A stretch of 14,044 bases of DNA, taken from contig JBGTIS010000313.1 of NCBI GenBank assembly GCA_041745535.1, forward strand, positions 1 to 14,044. The letters run 5' to 3'. The DNA is from JBGTIS01 sp041745535. GTDB taxonomy: Bacteria; Bacteroidota; Bacteroidia; Cytophagales; Cyclobacteriaceae. The position numbers were made by a program, and so were the translations under genes. Shown in pieces: positions 7,903 to 14,044 of the stretch (its first letter is position 1; every line of letters begins with the position of its first letter). A model generated the notes under the pieces. That model was not told the origin of the DNA. It made no database searches and saw only the letters and a program-made list of their open reading frames with translations.

Positions 7903-9323
7903 TACTACTTTGTCATTATAGATAGTATCTATTTAAATCAGTCTGCCTTTGCTCATGTCTTTTCTGGATTAATGCCCAAACTTCCTGCTCAGACTTTACT
8001 TTTTTAGGCAAGGTTAGGGCCAAGAACAATTTGATATCGGGACAAGACAGTAAGGGAATCTCATTAGCGTGTGCTACCTTCTGCTCGAGCATGTAATGAA
8101 GGGCCATGATCGTCAAAGTAATATGATGGTACCAAGCCCGCCATCCCCTTACCTGATAATCCGTCATTCCCAGGGTATCTTTACAATCCTGGATACCCCG
8201 TTCCACCCAATAGCGTTGCATCTGTCGGTACAAAGCCCCCCAATCTGATAAGCACTTTCTATTGACTAAAGCGGTATCATTGGTCAAGCTATATTTTATT
8301 TCCTTGCCATCTGTATTGCGGCTGATGATTAAACGTAGCCGTTCTACATGACCATCAGTAGGGCGTTTAGCACTCCATACCCATACTTCTCTCACGGTTA
8401 CCTGCCGCAGCAAAGGGCCTTTTGTGCCAGCGCGTACCGTATAGGTTTTCCACGCTGTAGCTGGTAACTGCTTTGCTAAGTCTTTTACTTTTAAAGGCTT
8501 AGCCCCACTTACGTAACTGGATTTCTTTCTGCCTTTCCCTGATGGTGAAACCGGAACATAAGGTTTAGGGTCTTCTACATACACTTGTGAATCTTCACTT
8601 GTATCCATTACCAATAGCTTACCCAGATCCTGTAACCCCTGACGAAGGGGCTTGCTGTTGCCATATATGCTATCACCACCTACCCAATCATAAACAGTTT
8701 CCCCTTCCATTTCCCGGGCCATTTCCAAGGCTAACTCCGGTTTTGTGCGATATTGTTGCTCATCAATGGGAATACCTGCTTTATCACACCGATTTTGGTC
8801 TTCCGTCCAGGCTTTTGGCAAATACAAGCGGGTATTGACCATACCTACATTGTCTCCTTGGCTAAGGGCGGCAAAAACAGCTACTTGGCCATTGTCTACC
8901 TTACCGATGCTGCCTAAATACTGACGGGATACACCCACTGATTTCTTCCCCCCTTTACGGTGCCCACTCTCATCCAGGATCAGTCCGGTCAATGAGGCAC
9001 CTTCTTTGAATAATTTACTCAAATCTTGACGCACTGCCGAAAGAACTGGCTTATGGTCCCAAGGTGATTCACTGATGAAGTGATGTAAGGACTGATAATC
9101 ACTATTTTTGATGCGTTCATGCATGCGTTCTATATTGTGCTTCCCTTCGTGGAATAAGCCCTGAAGATAATGTATCGCTTTTTGGGTCTGGCTTTGACGA
9201 TAAACCTTAAATAGTGAATCATAATGGTTTATATATTCTACTAAACCCGCTCTGCTTAAACTATTTTTTTCATAATAGTCTTACTTCTAAATTTACTGTT
9301 TTGTTTAACTTGACAAAGTAGTA
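7903..9323 (-). mobile_element. IS701-family insertion sequence
   Basis: The element is bounded by 13-bp perfect terminal inverted repeats: TACTACTTTGTCA at 7903-7915 and its reverse complement TGACAAAGTAGTA at 9311-9323. It contains one transposase gene on the minus strand that nearly fills it; the stop codon abuts the left repeat. About 1.42 kb is usual for the family. Flanking bases are TTAT on the left and TTAA on the right, so a target duplication is only partly visible (TTA). The left end lies 1-3 bases from the end of the repeat element at 7739-7899. The right inverted repeat contains TACTTTG facing the transposase, close to a promoter -7 box, which may help drive it. Confidence 0.85.
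7916..9273 (-). pseudogene. IS701-family transposase, start codon out of frame at an A7 run
   Basis: DDE transposase. The continuous frame from the ATG at 9124 gives 402 residues with GLILDESGHRKGGKKSVGV (first Asp), WVGGDSIYGNSKPL (second Asp) and VERGIQDCKDTLGMTDYQV (Glu region). The frame has no stop upstream to 9281, and the conceptual peptide there (NSLSRAGLVEYINHYD..., HYLQGLFHEGKHNIERM) looks like a genuine family N-terminus. That extension has no ATG, GTG or TTG in frame. The only sensible ATG (9271-9273) is followed by seven A; one more A would fuse it as MKKN... into a 452-residue protein. As read, ATG leads to a stop five codons later. Explanations are a one-base deletion, a sequencing error in the homopolymer, or slippage on the A-run that makes the full enzyme. 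Internal starts could give a shortened protein of doubtful activity. Confidence 0.8.
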
Positions 9324-9377
9324 TTAAGGTGCCGCCACAAACGCCTCGCTATAACGAAGGAAATACCAGTATAAGAA

Positions 9378-9515
9378 AAGTAAGGAGACAAAAATAATAA
9401 AATAAAGTACGCCTTGCTGGATTTATTCCGCGCCGCGGTGGCCGGCATCCGCTTCATGGGACCTAGCGCGGCTACCGCCGGAATAAATCCGGTCGGAGCG
9501 CCGACGGGGATACTG
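9378..9515 (+). repeat. GC-rich repeat element, copy 2 (inverted relative to copy 1)
   Basis: Contains, in order, AAGTAAGGAGACAAAAATAA, GTACGCCTTGCTGGAT, GGTGGCCGGCATCC, CTTCATGGGACC and CGGGGATAC. All have counterparts in the reverse complement of 7739-7899. It differs in carrying the ATTTATT / AATAAAT palindromes at 9417-9431 and 9478-9492 and lacks a recognisable far-right terminal repeat. It lies 55 bases outside the right end of the IS. Confidence 0.5.
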
Positions 9516-9531
9516 CACCGAAAGCGGGAGG

Positions 9532-9550
9532 CCCCGGAATAAATTTGGGG
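9532..9550. repeat. ATAAA-loop palindrome
   Basis: CCCCGGA-ATAAA-TTTGGGG: a 7-bp stem (two G-T pairs) with the ATAAA loop shared with the palindromes at 4033-4047, 4072-4088, 9417-9431 and 9478-9492. It is followed by GGGGAGA, resembling the GGAGC that follows the others. Confidence 0.55.
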
Positions 9551-9870
9551 AGATTGCCCTAAAACTATTGCTCATCTGTTTAAAAGATACCTAAAGCAAG
9601 CTTGACCCGGTTGGCAGGTACGTTAAAGAATGCCTGTAAACCGGATGGCAAGCACCGTTTATTGAGCTTACGGTACCCATACAGTAAAGGCCATTACCCG
9701 TAGGCAACCATACTATTTGTTGAACAGTATTTACTGATCAACGCATGCCCTGATACCATTTTCGGAATGGTTATAACAAATTTTAAAACGGTATAGACGA
9801 AAAAAAAACTGGTTCTGACGATTTAACGCTTCGGTCTTTACCATTCGGGCCTGAGCAAAGCGGAAAAGGA
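9551..9870. other. Gene-free stretch between the repeat zone and the HU terminator
   Basis: No credible coding frame on either strand. It holds a 24-bp near-perfect dyad at 9719-9742 and a small hairpin at 9755-9771 (ACCATT-TTCGG-AATGGT). Otherwise I see nothing recognisable. It may be decayed DNA next to the mobile elements. Confidence 0.5.
9719..9742. promoter_or_regulatory. 24-bp dyad, operator-like
   Basis: The half sites GTTGAACAGTAT and TTACTGATCAAC are reverse complements except at one A-A pair: GTTG/CAAC outside and CAGTA/TACTG inside, around a central TT. The symmetry is typical of a dimeric repressor site, but no promoter or gene start lies next to it. Confidence 0.3.
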
Positions 9871-9875
9871 GTGGA

Positions 9876-9905
9876 CAAAAAAAAGCCCTGTACTGCTACA
9901 GGGCT
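9876..9905 (-). terminator. Rho-independent terminator of the HU-related gene
   Basis: AGCCCTGTA (9884-9892) pairs with TACAGGGCT (9897-9905) around the loop CTGC. On the minus strand the 9-bp stem is followed by eight or more T. It lies 100 bases beyond the stop codon at 10005, leaving an A/T-rich 3' untranslated stretch. Confidence 0.85.
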
Positions 9906-10004
9906 GCGATAGATAAAAAAGTTAAAAAAAAGTGTGTGCTAGATTAAAAAATAAAATTATAAACTACTGTTATTATCTTTACTATAGCGTCGGCCGGTTA
10001 TTAT

Positions 10005-10385
10005 CTAAGCCCGGACAAAATCTAAGTTTTTCAATGTCTTTTGTAATTCTTTTCCCGGGGTAAAAATAAATCGTGACGATTTGATCTTACTTCCGTTTAC
10101 ACCTTCTGCCTTGTCGCTGCCTTCGCTGCTGATGCTGATGCGCAACGAACCCAACTCTCCGAGTCGAATAATTCTTCCCTGGCTGGCATGTTTGGGTATC
10201 AGCATCACTACCGATTCTAAAACGCCAATGACGTCTGGTAAACTCATCGTGCTGATTTCCGCGATTTCCTTTGCCAGGTCGCGCAAACTGATTTCACCGG
10301 AAGAGCAGGTTGATGCGTAAAACTTTTTAGGAGCATTGGGTTTGGAAGGATTTCCCTTCGCGATTACTTTATAAGATACAGCCAT
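10005..10385 (-). CDS. HU-related DNA-binding protein
   Basis: A 126-residue member of the Bacteroidota HU-related family (longer than the ~90-residue HU/IHF), a nucleoid-associated DNA-binding protein. The frame extends upstream to an ATG at 10442, but the start at 10385 is preferred because MAVSYKVIAKGNPSKPNAPKKFYA is the usual N-terminus of the family and the upstream extension is Phe/Leu-rich and atypical. Recognisable features are LAKEIAEISTMSLPDVIGVLESV (helical dimerisation region) and the strand-turn segment GRIIRLGELGSLRISISSEG, then IFTPGKELQKTLKNLDF at the C-terminus. It is a single-gene unit with its own promoter box and terminator. The specific role (architecture, mobile-element accessory or other) is not shown by the sequence. 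Confidence 0.88.
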   Translation of the reverse strand: MAVSYKVIAKGNPSKPNAPKKFYASTCSSGEISLRDLAKEIAEISTMSLPDVIGVLESVVMLIPKHASQGRIIRLGELGSLRISISSEGSDKAEGVNGSKIKSSRFIFTPGKELQKTLKNLDFVRA

Positions 10386-10465
10386 GAGTTTAAAAAATTT
10401 GATATTAAAAATTAAAAAATGGGCTGGCAGCAACTTCATCAACCCTGCCTTGCCGTTGGATTTAA

Positions 10466-10473
10466 CAAAAGTA
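10466..10473 (-). promoter_or_regulatory. Candidate -7 box for the HU-related gene
   Basis: On the minus strand TACTTTTG matches TAnnTTTG exactly, 81 bases upstream of the chosen start at 10385. It would leave a leader of about 75 bases. No clear -33 TTTG is visible. Confidence 0.4.
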
Positions 10474-10499
10474 GGCAGGTTTTGAACAGAAAAAAGGAA

Positions 10500-10813
10500 T
10501 AATTAAAACCTCCTCTTACAGCAGTAAGGTTTGTTGGGTTTTTGGTAGGAAAAACTTACGGTTAATTCCGCGTTCCACCTAAAAGCGAAGGATTTGGAAA
10601 CAAACGGGCTTCCTAAATTATGAGTATTTCAGAATGCCTTCCCGCTCATCATCCCTAACAGGTAAGCTGTTTAAAGGTATAGCAAAAGGTAATGAATATA
10701 ATAATTTATTGGAATAATTTTTTAAATATTATTATCTCAACTAATAATATATAATCATAATTCTGTTTTACAATTGATTAAAAAATGCGTTAATTCGGGT
10801 GCATATTTAAATT
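10500..10813. other. A/T-rich divergent intergenic region
   Basis: Separates the minus-strand HU-related gene from the plus-strand lipoprotein gene. The section 10690-10770 is almost pure A/T with interrupted ATAATAATTTA / TAAATATTATTAT symmetry, suggesting bent or easily melted DNA. TTG...TAATTCGG near 10775-10798 is a poor promoter candidate for the lipoprotein. No gene is seen. Confidence 0.4.
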
Positions 10814-10840
10814 ATGTATCAATCTAAAACACTTTTAAAA

Positions 10841-11137
10841 ATGAAAAAAAGAAGTATCGTAAGTTTATTTACTTTAGCAATACCAATGATGGTACTGACT
10901 TCCTGCTTTACTTACACCTATAATGTAGGGAGTGGTCCACAAACGGGAGTAAAAACTGAACAAAAAAATCAATACCTGATCTTCGGATTAGCTCCCATGA
11001 AAGTATCCGATCCTACCGTGATGGCAGGTGGCGCTACTAATTACAGTGTAACTATTCAGCATACGTTTGTAGATGGATTACTACAGGCCATTACCTTTGG
11101 TATTTACACGCCTACTACAACTACCATTACCAAATAA
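10841..11137 (+). CDS. Bor-like small lipoprotein
   Basis: A 98-residue protein from the ATG at 10841. An in-frame ATG 27 bases upstream is possible, but MKKRSIVSLF... gives the standard signal peptide. The signal peptide ends in the lipobox LTSC with Cys22, so the mature protein is about 77 residues and membrane anchored. The C-terminal segment TFVDGLLQAITFGIYTP closely resembles TFVNGLLGFITLGIYTP of phage lambda Bor, and a mid-protein FGLAPMK...GGATN aligns with the preceding part of that family. Bor is an outer-membrane lipoprotein linked to serum survival in E. coli; the role in this organism is unknown. An 11-bp hairpin follows the stop. Confidence 0.75.
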   Translation: MKKRSIVSLFTLAIPMMVLTSCFTYTYNVGSGPQTGVKTEQKNQYLIFGLAPMKVSDPTVMAGGATNYSVTIQHTFVDGLLQAITFGIYTPTTTTITK

Positions 11138-11150
11138 ATTTTCTAAAGTT

Positions 11151-11178
11151 AAAGGCTATCCAGACCCGGATAGCCTTT
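11151..11178 (+). terminator. Hairpin after the Bor-like gene
   Basis: AAAGGCTATCC pairs perfectly with GGATAGCCTTT (11 bp, loop AGACCC), 13 bases after the stop codon. The flanking A and T residues form part of the stem, and the bases after it are only moderately T-rich (GATCCATTCACTGATTTG). It is probably a terminator, though the tail is weak; it ends 20 bases before the next start. Confidence 0.6.
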
Positions 11179-11198
11179 GATCCATTCACTGATTTGTT

Positions 11199-11393
11199 AT
11201 GGACTGGTTAAAGGTATTATTCTGGGTGCTTCTTGTTCTTTCAGCCATACAATTATTTAATATTTTAATCCTCGATTACGACCGGCTTACCGATTATGGC
11301 TGGGGATACCTTACCGGAAGAGTAGTATTAACAATGGTTTTTCTGTCGATTGCTTACCTGATTCACCGTAGGGTTAACAAAAACCAGGAATAA
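11199..11393 (+). CDS. Small two-helix membrane protein, unknown function
   Basis: 64 residues, not recognised. It starts MDWLKVLFWVLLVLSAIQLFNILIL, one transmembrane helix (about 4-25), then a short polar loop DYDRLTDYGWGY. A second helix (about 39-57, VVLTMVFLSIAYLI) is followed by a basic, polar tail HRRVNKNQE. The codon pattern and clean start after the hairpin support a real gene. It lies 123 bases upstream of the sensor kinase on the same strand, so co-transcription is possible but not shown. Confidence 0.65.
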   Translation: MDWLKVLFWVLLVLSAIQLFNILILDYDRLTDYGWGYLTGRVVLTMVFLSIAYLIHRRVNKNQE

Positions 11394-11516
11394 ACCTGGA
11401 TATGGCTGAGGTCGATTTGCTGTAATATCCCCCAATTGGTTATAGCTTTTTGCTGAAAAATACCGTTAATTGGTATAAGGAAACTAAAATCTGTTTTTGA
11501 TTTTTCGGTATTTTTC

Positions 11517-13109
11517 ATGAATCCAACGCTAAAAAAGATAGGCATCAGTTTGCTGGCAGTTGTATTACTGGCTATCCTTTCCTATGCGATTATTAAAATA
11601 AACGCGCCCAGTGCCGATGAAAAAGCTATTGAAAAAACCTATGCCGATCAATTAGACGCCATTCTTTTCTCAGTGAATCAGTACTCTGAAGATGTGGTAA
11701 GCAAGTGGGTGAGTCAGATAGATACCCTGGTGGGTTCCCCATCAAAAAGCAAAGCCACAGCTATTCCACCCTTTTTAACCGAGAATACAGCCATCAAGCT
11801 TATATTCCTTTCCGACAGTACATTTAATCAGATTCAGCTCTATTCCCAACAATTCGATACCAGCGGCAGCAGCTATCTGAAACCTTATATCGGGCAATTG
11901 CTCACCACAAACAAAGAGAAAATAGACAAGTTAGCCAGTTACCGGAAAGCTGGGTACCAGAAAAAACAACCCCTGACAGAGAAAAACCCACTGTTGGATA
12001 GTTTGTCTGCCCTATCCTTTATATTGCAAAAAGAGGGGCGCCCTTATCAGGTTTGCGGTTTTTTTATCAATACGGACCTGTTTATTCAGGAGGTGCTGGG
12101 ACCCCGCATACAGGCTATTACCCAGGACAAGTTTATCATTACGGTAATAAATAAGGCAGACCAGCGGTTTGTATACAGTAATGAACCAGGAGAAGTTCCC
12201 GATCTGAATTTGCAAAGCAACGAGCTATGGCTTTTTCCTGGTTATTATTTAAGCATTAGTATAAAAGGGCAAACCATTGAGAAGCTGGCCAAGCAACGCT
12301 TTAATACCTATCTGTATCTGATTTTAGGCTTAAATTTTTTACTGATTCTGGGTGGGTTTTTCGTGTACCGCAATATTAAAAAGGAAGTACGACTGGCAAA
12401 AATTAAATCCGACTTTGTGTCTAACGTATCGCATGAAATAAAAACACCCCTTGCGCTCATCAGTATGTTTGTAGAAACCCTGCAGATGGGGCGGGTACAA
12501 TCTGAAGACAAAAAAGAAGAATATTATAACATCTTAAGCCAGGAAACCGATCGGTTAACCAACATCGTGAACAAGATTCTGAACTTTTCTCAGATGGAAG
12601 CCGGCAAACGAAAATATACTTTCGAAAGCATAGACCTGAACGAGATCGTGTGTAATGTGATGCAATCGTACGATTTCCATTTGAGAAATCTGGGATTTAC
12701 CTTTTTGTTTGAACCGGGCAATGAATTGCTACGCATTGAAGCCGACCGGGAGGCGGTGTCAGAGGCCGTGATCAACCTGCTGGACAATGCCGTAAAATAC
12801 AGCTCCGAGCAAAAGGAAATTAAGGTAAAAACCGGCATGAAAGAAGGATATACCTATGTGGAAGTAAGCGACAAAGGCATTGGCATCGCCCCCAAAGAGC
12901 ATCAAGCTGTGTTCGATAAATTTTACCGGGTAACCCATGGCGCGGTGCACAATACCAAAGGCTCCGGATTGGGATTGGCGCTGGTGAAGCACATTGTGGA
13001 AGCGCACAAAGGGCGCATCGATTTGGTCAGCAACAAAGGCACAGGCAGTACCTTCCGGTTATGTTTTCCTGGTAAATACAGCGTAAGCAAGTTATTACAT
13101 TTACAATAA
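11517..13109 (+). CDS. Membrane sensor histidine kinase
   Basis: Autophosphorylates on His and passes phosphate to the regulator encoded 9 bases downstream. The 530 residues divide into an N-terminal transmembrane helix (about 6-27), a periplasmic sensor region of about 235 residues without a fold I can name, a second helix (about 265-287, YLYLILGLNFLLILGGFFVY) and a cytoplasmic kinase. The phospho-acceptor motif VSHEIKTPL has His306. The ATPase domain shows the N box EAVINLLDNAVKYSS (Asn420), the G1 box DKGIGIAP (from Asp452), F box VFDKFYR and G2 box GSGLGLALVKHIVEAH (from Gly482). All catalytic motifs are intact. There is no HAMP or PAS domain that I can see; the second helix leads almost directly into the dimerisation helices. 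The signal is unknown. Confidence 0.93.
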   Translation: MNPTLKKIGISLLAVVLLAILSYAIIKINAPSADEKAIEKTYADQLDAILFSVNQYSEDVVSKWVSQIDTLVGSPSKSKATAIPPFLTENTAIKLIFLSDSTFNQIQLYSQQFDTSGSSYLKPYIGQLLTTNKEKIDKLASYRKAGYQKKQPLTEKNPLLDSLSALSFILQKEGRPYQVCGFFINTDLFIQEVLGPRIQAITQDKFIITVINKADQRFVYSNEPGEVPDLNLQSNELWLFPGYYLSISIKGQTIEKLAKQRFNTYLYLILGLNFLLILGGFFVYRNIKKEVRLAKIKSDFVSNVSHEIKTPLALISMFVETLQMGRVQSEDKKEEYYNILSQETDRLTNIVNKILNFSQMEAGKRKYTFESIDLNEIVCNVMQSYDFHLRNLGFTFLFEPGNELLRIEADREAVSEAVINLLDNAVKYSSEQKEIKVKTGMKEGYTYVEVSDKGIGIAPKEHQAVFDKFYRVTHGAVHNTKGSGLGLALVKHIVEAHKGRIDLVSNKGTGSTFRLCFPGKYSVSKLLHLQ

Positions 13110-13118
13110 TATACAGTT

Positions 13119-13811
13119 ATGAGTCATATTTTAGTGGTTGAAGACGAACCCAGCATGCTGATGGGCTTGCGCGATAACCTGGAATTTGAAGGCTACCAAG
13201 TTGACCATGCCGACGAAGGCCACCTGGGATTACAAAAAATCTTGTCCGGTAATTACGATCTGGTGCTGCTGGATGTAATGCTACCCAACCTGTCGGGTTT
13301 TGATATTTGCCGGGCCGTTCGGAAAAAAGGACTGGTTACCCCTATTATTTTATTAACGGCCCGGGGCGAAGAACTAGACAAGGTACGCGGCCTGGAACTG
13401 GGCGCCGACGATTATATTACCAAACCATTCAGTTTGCGGGAACTGTTAGCCCGGGTAAAGGCCGTACTTCGACGAATGAATCATCATGAGGCAGGGCATG
13501 ATTTCATAAAGAGCCGGGTAACAATTGGCAGGCTGGATGTGGATTTCTCCGCCTATAACGCGAAAATAGATGGGCAGGAAGCGCGCATGTCGCACAAAGA
13601 ATTTGAGATATTGCAGTATTTGTGCCAGCATGGGAATAAGATCGTGAGCCGGGACGAACTGCTGGAAAATGTGTGGGGGTACCACGAACAACCCACTACC
13701 CGCACGGTAGATAATTTTATGGTGAAGTTACGGCAGAAGATAGAACAGAATCCCAACGACCCAAAGCGCATTATCACCGTGCATGGCGTAGGGTATAAGC
13801 TGTTGTATTAG
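13119..13811 (+). CDS. OmpR/PhoB-family response regulator
   Basis: A two-domain transcription factor of 230 residues, cognate to the kinase just upstream (9-base gap, surely one operon). The receiver domain (1-120) has the acidic pocket Glu8, Asp9 and Glu10, the phospho-acceptor Asp52 (LLDVMLP), Thr80 (LLTARGEE) and Lys102 (ITKPF). All conserved switch residues are present. The C-terminal winged helix (about 130-230) includes RMSHKEFEILQYLCQHGNKIVSRDELLENVWGY and the end TRTVDNFMVKLRQKIE...ITVHGVGYKLLY. It should bind direct repeats; a candidate site with three TTTAC boxes lies 90 bases after its stop. It should not be assigned a specific name such as phoB or ompR. Confidence 0.95.
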   Translation: MSHILVVEDEPSMLMGLRDNLEFEGYQVDHADEGHLGLQKILSGNYDLVLLDVMLPNLSGFDICRAVRKKGLVTPIILLTARGEELDKVRGLELGADDYITKPFSLRELLARVKAVLRRMNHHEAGHDFIKSRVTIGRLDVDFSAYNAKIDGQEARMSHKEFEILQYLCQHGNKIVSRDELLENVWGYHEQPTTRTVDNFMVKLRQKIEQNPNDPKRIITVHGVGYKLLY

Positions 13812-13828
13812 TCAGGAGCCCGAAGACG

Positions 13829-13862
13829 GAAGCCGGAAGTCCGAAGAAAAACTTCCGGCTTC
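13829..13862 (+). terminator. Hairpin after the response regulator gene
   Basis: A 12-bp perfect stem, GAAGCCGGAAGT / ACTTCCGGCTTC, with a 10-base loop ends the kinase-regulator operon. There is no following T-run. An alternative 9-bp stem, AGTCCGAAG / CTTCGGACT (13838-13846 with 13859-13867), overlaps it, and the area is built from repeated CGGAAG/CCGAAG units. Confidence 0.55.
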
Positions 13863-13900
13863 GGACTCCCGACTTCCCGCTCCAAAAACCATGACAACTT

Positions 13901-13925
13901 TTTACCTGCTTTTACACAGCTTTAC
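13901..13925. promoter_or_regulatory. Three TTTAC boxes at 10-bp period: probable response-regulator operator
   Basis: TTTAC occurs at 13901-13905, 13911-13915 and 13921-13925, each separated by exactly five bases. On the other strand this reads GTAAA-N5-GTAAA-N5-GTAAA, the same form as the CpxR box of enterobacteria. The spacing puts all boxes on one helix face, as OmpR-family dimers require. It lies upstream of the gene starting at 13998 and right after a regulator of that family. A further TTTAC is at 13962-13966. Confidence 0.55.
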
Positions 13926-13957
13926 CTGGGTGTGACAAGCGGCTATATCAGGGAATT

Positions 13958-13965
13958 TAATTTTA
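13958..13965 (+). promoter_or_regulatory. Candidate -7 box for the gene at 13998
   Basis: TAATTTTA matches TAnnTTTG at all but the last position, 33 bases before the ATG. No TTTG is seen around -33 (13930-13940), which would fit a promoter needing an activator bound at 13901-13925. Confidence 0.3.
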
Positions 13966-13997
13966 CAGCGGTAATTAAAATTAAACCCCCGATAAAC

Positions 13998-14044
13998 ATG
14001 AAACCTTCCTATATATTTCCCCTGGTAGTGCTCTTTTTATTTAC
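13998..14044 (+). CDS. Start of an exported protein (partial)
   Basis: ATG at 13998 followed by KPSYIFPLVVLFLF before the window ends: the beginning of a signal peptide or a membrane helix. The frame is open and the position after a regulated-looking promoter supports a real gene. Nothing more can be said about the product. Confidence 0.5.
   Translation, partial: MKPSYIFPLVVLFLF

Noticed and set aside
7816..8007. 63-codon plus-strand frame spanning the repeat element and the IS left end
   Set aside because: It crosses the boundary of two mobile elements and overlaps the transposase 3' end on the opposite strand. Nothing in the peptide suggests a protein.
10386..10442. Upstream ATG that would add 19 residues to the HU-related protein
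   Set aside because: The extension is Phe/Leu-rich and unlike the family, whose members begin MAV-Y at the position of the second ATG.
1..14044. CRISPR array, prophage, toxin-antitoxin or defence cluster
   Set aside because: No regularly spaced direct repeats, integrase, phage structural genes or paired toxin-antitoxin frames are visible. The Bor-like gene alone does not indicate a prophage.

Overview
The window looks like a chromosomal segment of a Bacteroidota genome, probably from the Chitinophagaceae/Cytophagales side. The support is: promoter-like TAnnTTTG boxes instead of an E. coli-type -10; A/T-rich leaders without clear Shine-Dalgarno sites; an HU-related protein of the Bacteroidota-specific kind; LxxC lipoproteins; and the hexuronate enzymes UxaA and UxaB in their Bacteroidota forms. 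Genus cannot be decided from the sequence.

Layout. 1-758: a short unassigned C-terminal fragment, a tRNA-Arg(CCG) on the minus strand with its own promoter box and terminator, then an A/T-rich spacer. 759-2006: a secreted, lipid-anchored serpin with a complete inhibitory-type reactive loop. 2192-5864: altronate dehydratase and tagaturonate reductase on the same strand, two consecutive (reverse-order) steps of galacturonate breakdown, separated by a 480-bp spacer holding a 19-bp perfect hairpin. 6127-7665: the bifunctional NAD(P)HX repair enzyme. 7737-9550: a mobile-element zone. An IS701-family insertion sequence sits between two related GC-rich repeat elements in opposite orientations, and its transposase start codon is one base out of frame with the body at an A7 run. 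9550-10004: non-coding, with a 24-bp dyad and the terminator of the next gene. 10005-10385: a minus-strand HU-related DNA-binding protein. 10841-11393: a Bor-like lipoprotein and a tiny two-helix membrane protein. 11517-13811: a sensor histidine kinase and OmpR-family response regulator in one operon. The window ends at the start of a secreted protein gene at 13998.

How the genes work together. UxaA and UxaB form a catabolic module that turns tagaturonate, via altronate, into 2-keto-3-deoxygluconate. The other steps (uxaC, kdgK, kdgA) are not here. The kinase/regulator pair is a standard two-component system. Between the regulator and the downstream gene lie three TTTAC boxes at an exact 10-bp period, followed by a promoter-like box with no good -33 element. 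This is the arrangement expected for an operator activated by an OmpR/PhoB-type regulator.

Most notable points: the TTTAC array, the A7 split start of the transposase, the repeat family with a constant ATAAA loop and its two larger copies around the IS, and the Asn-Ala predicted scissile bond of the serpin. I found no CRISPR array, defence system or obvious biosynthetic cluster.
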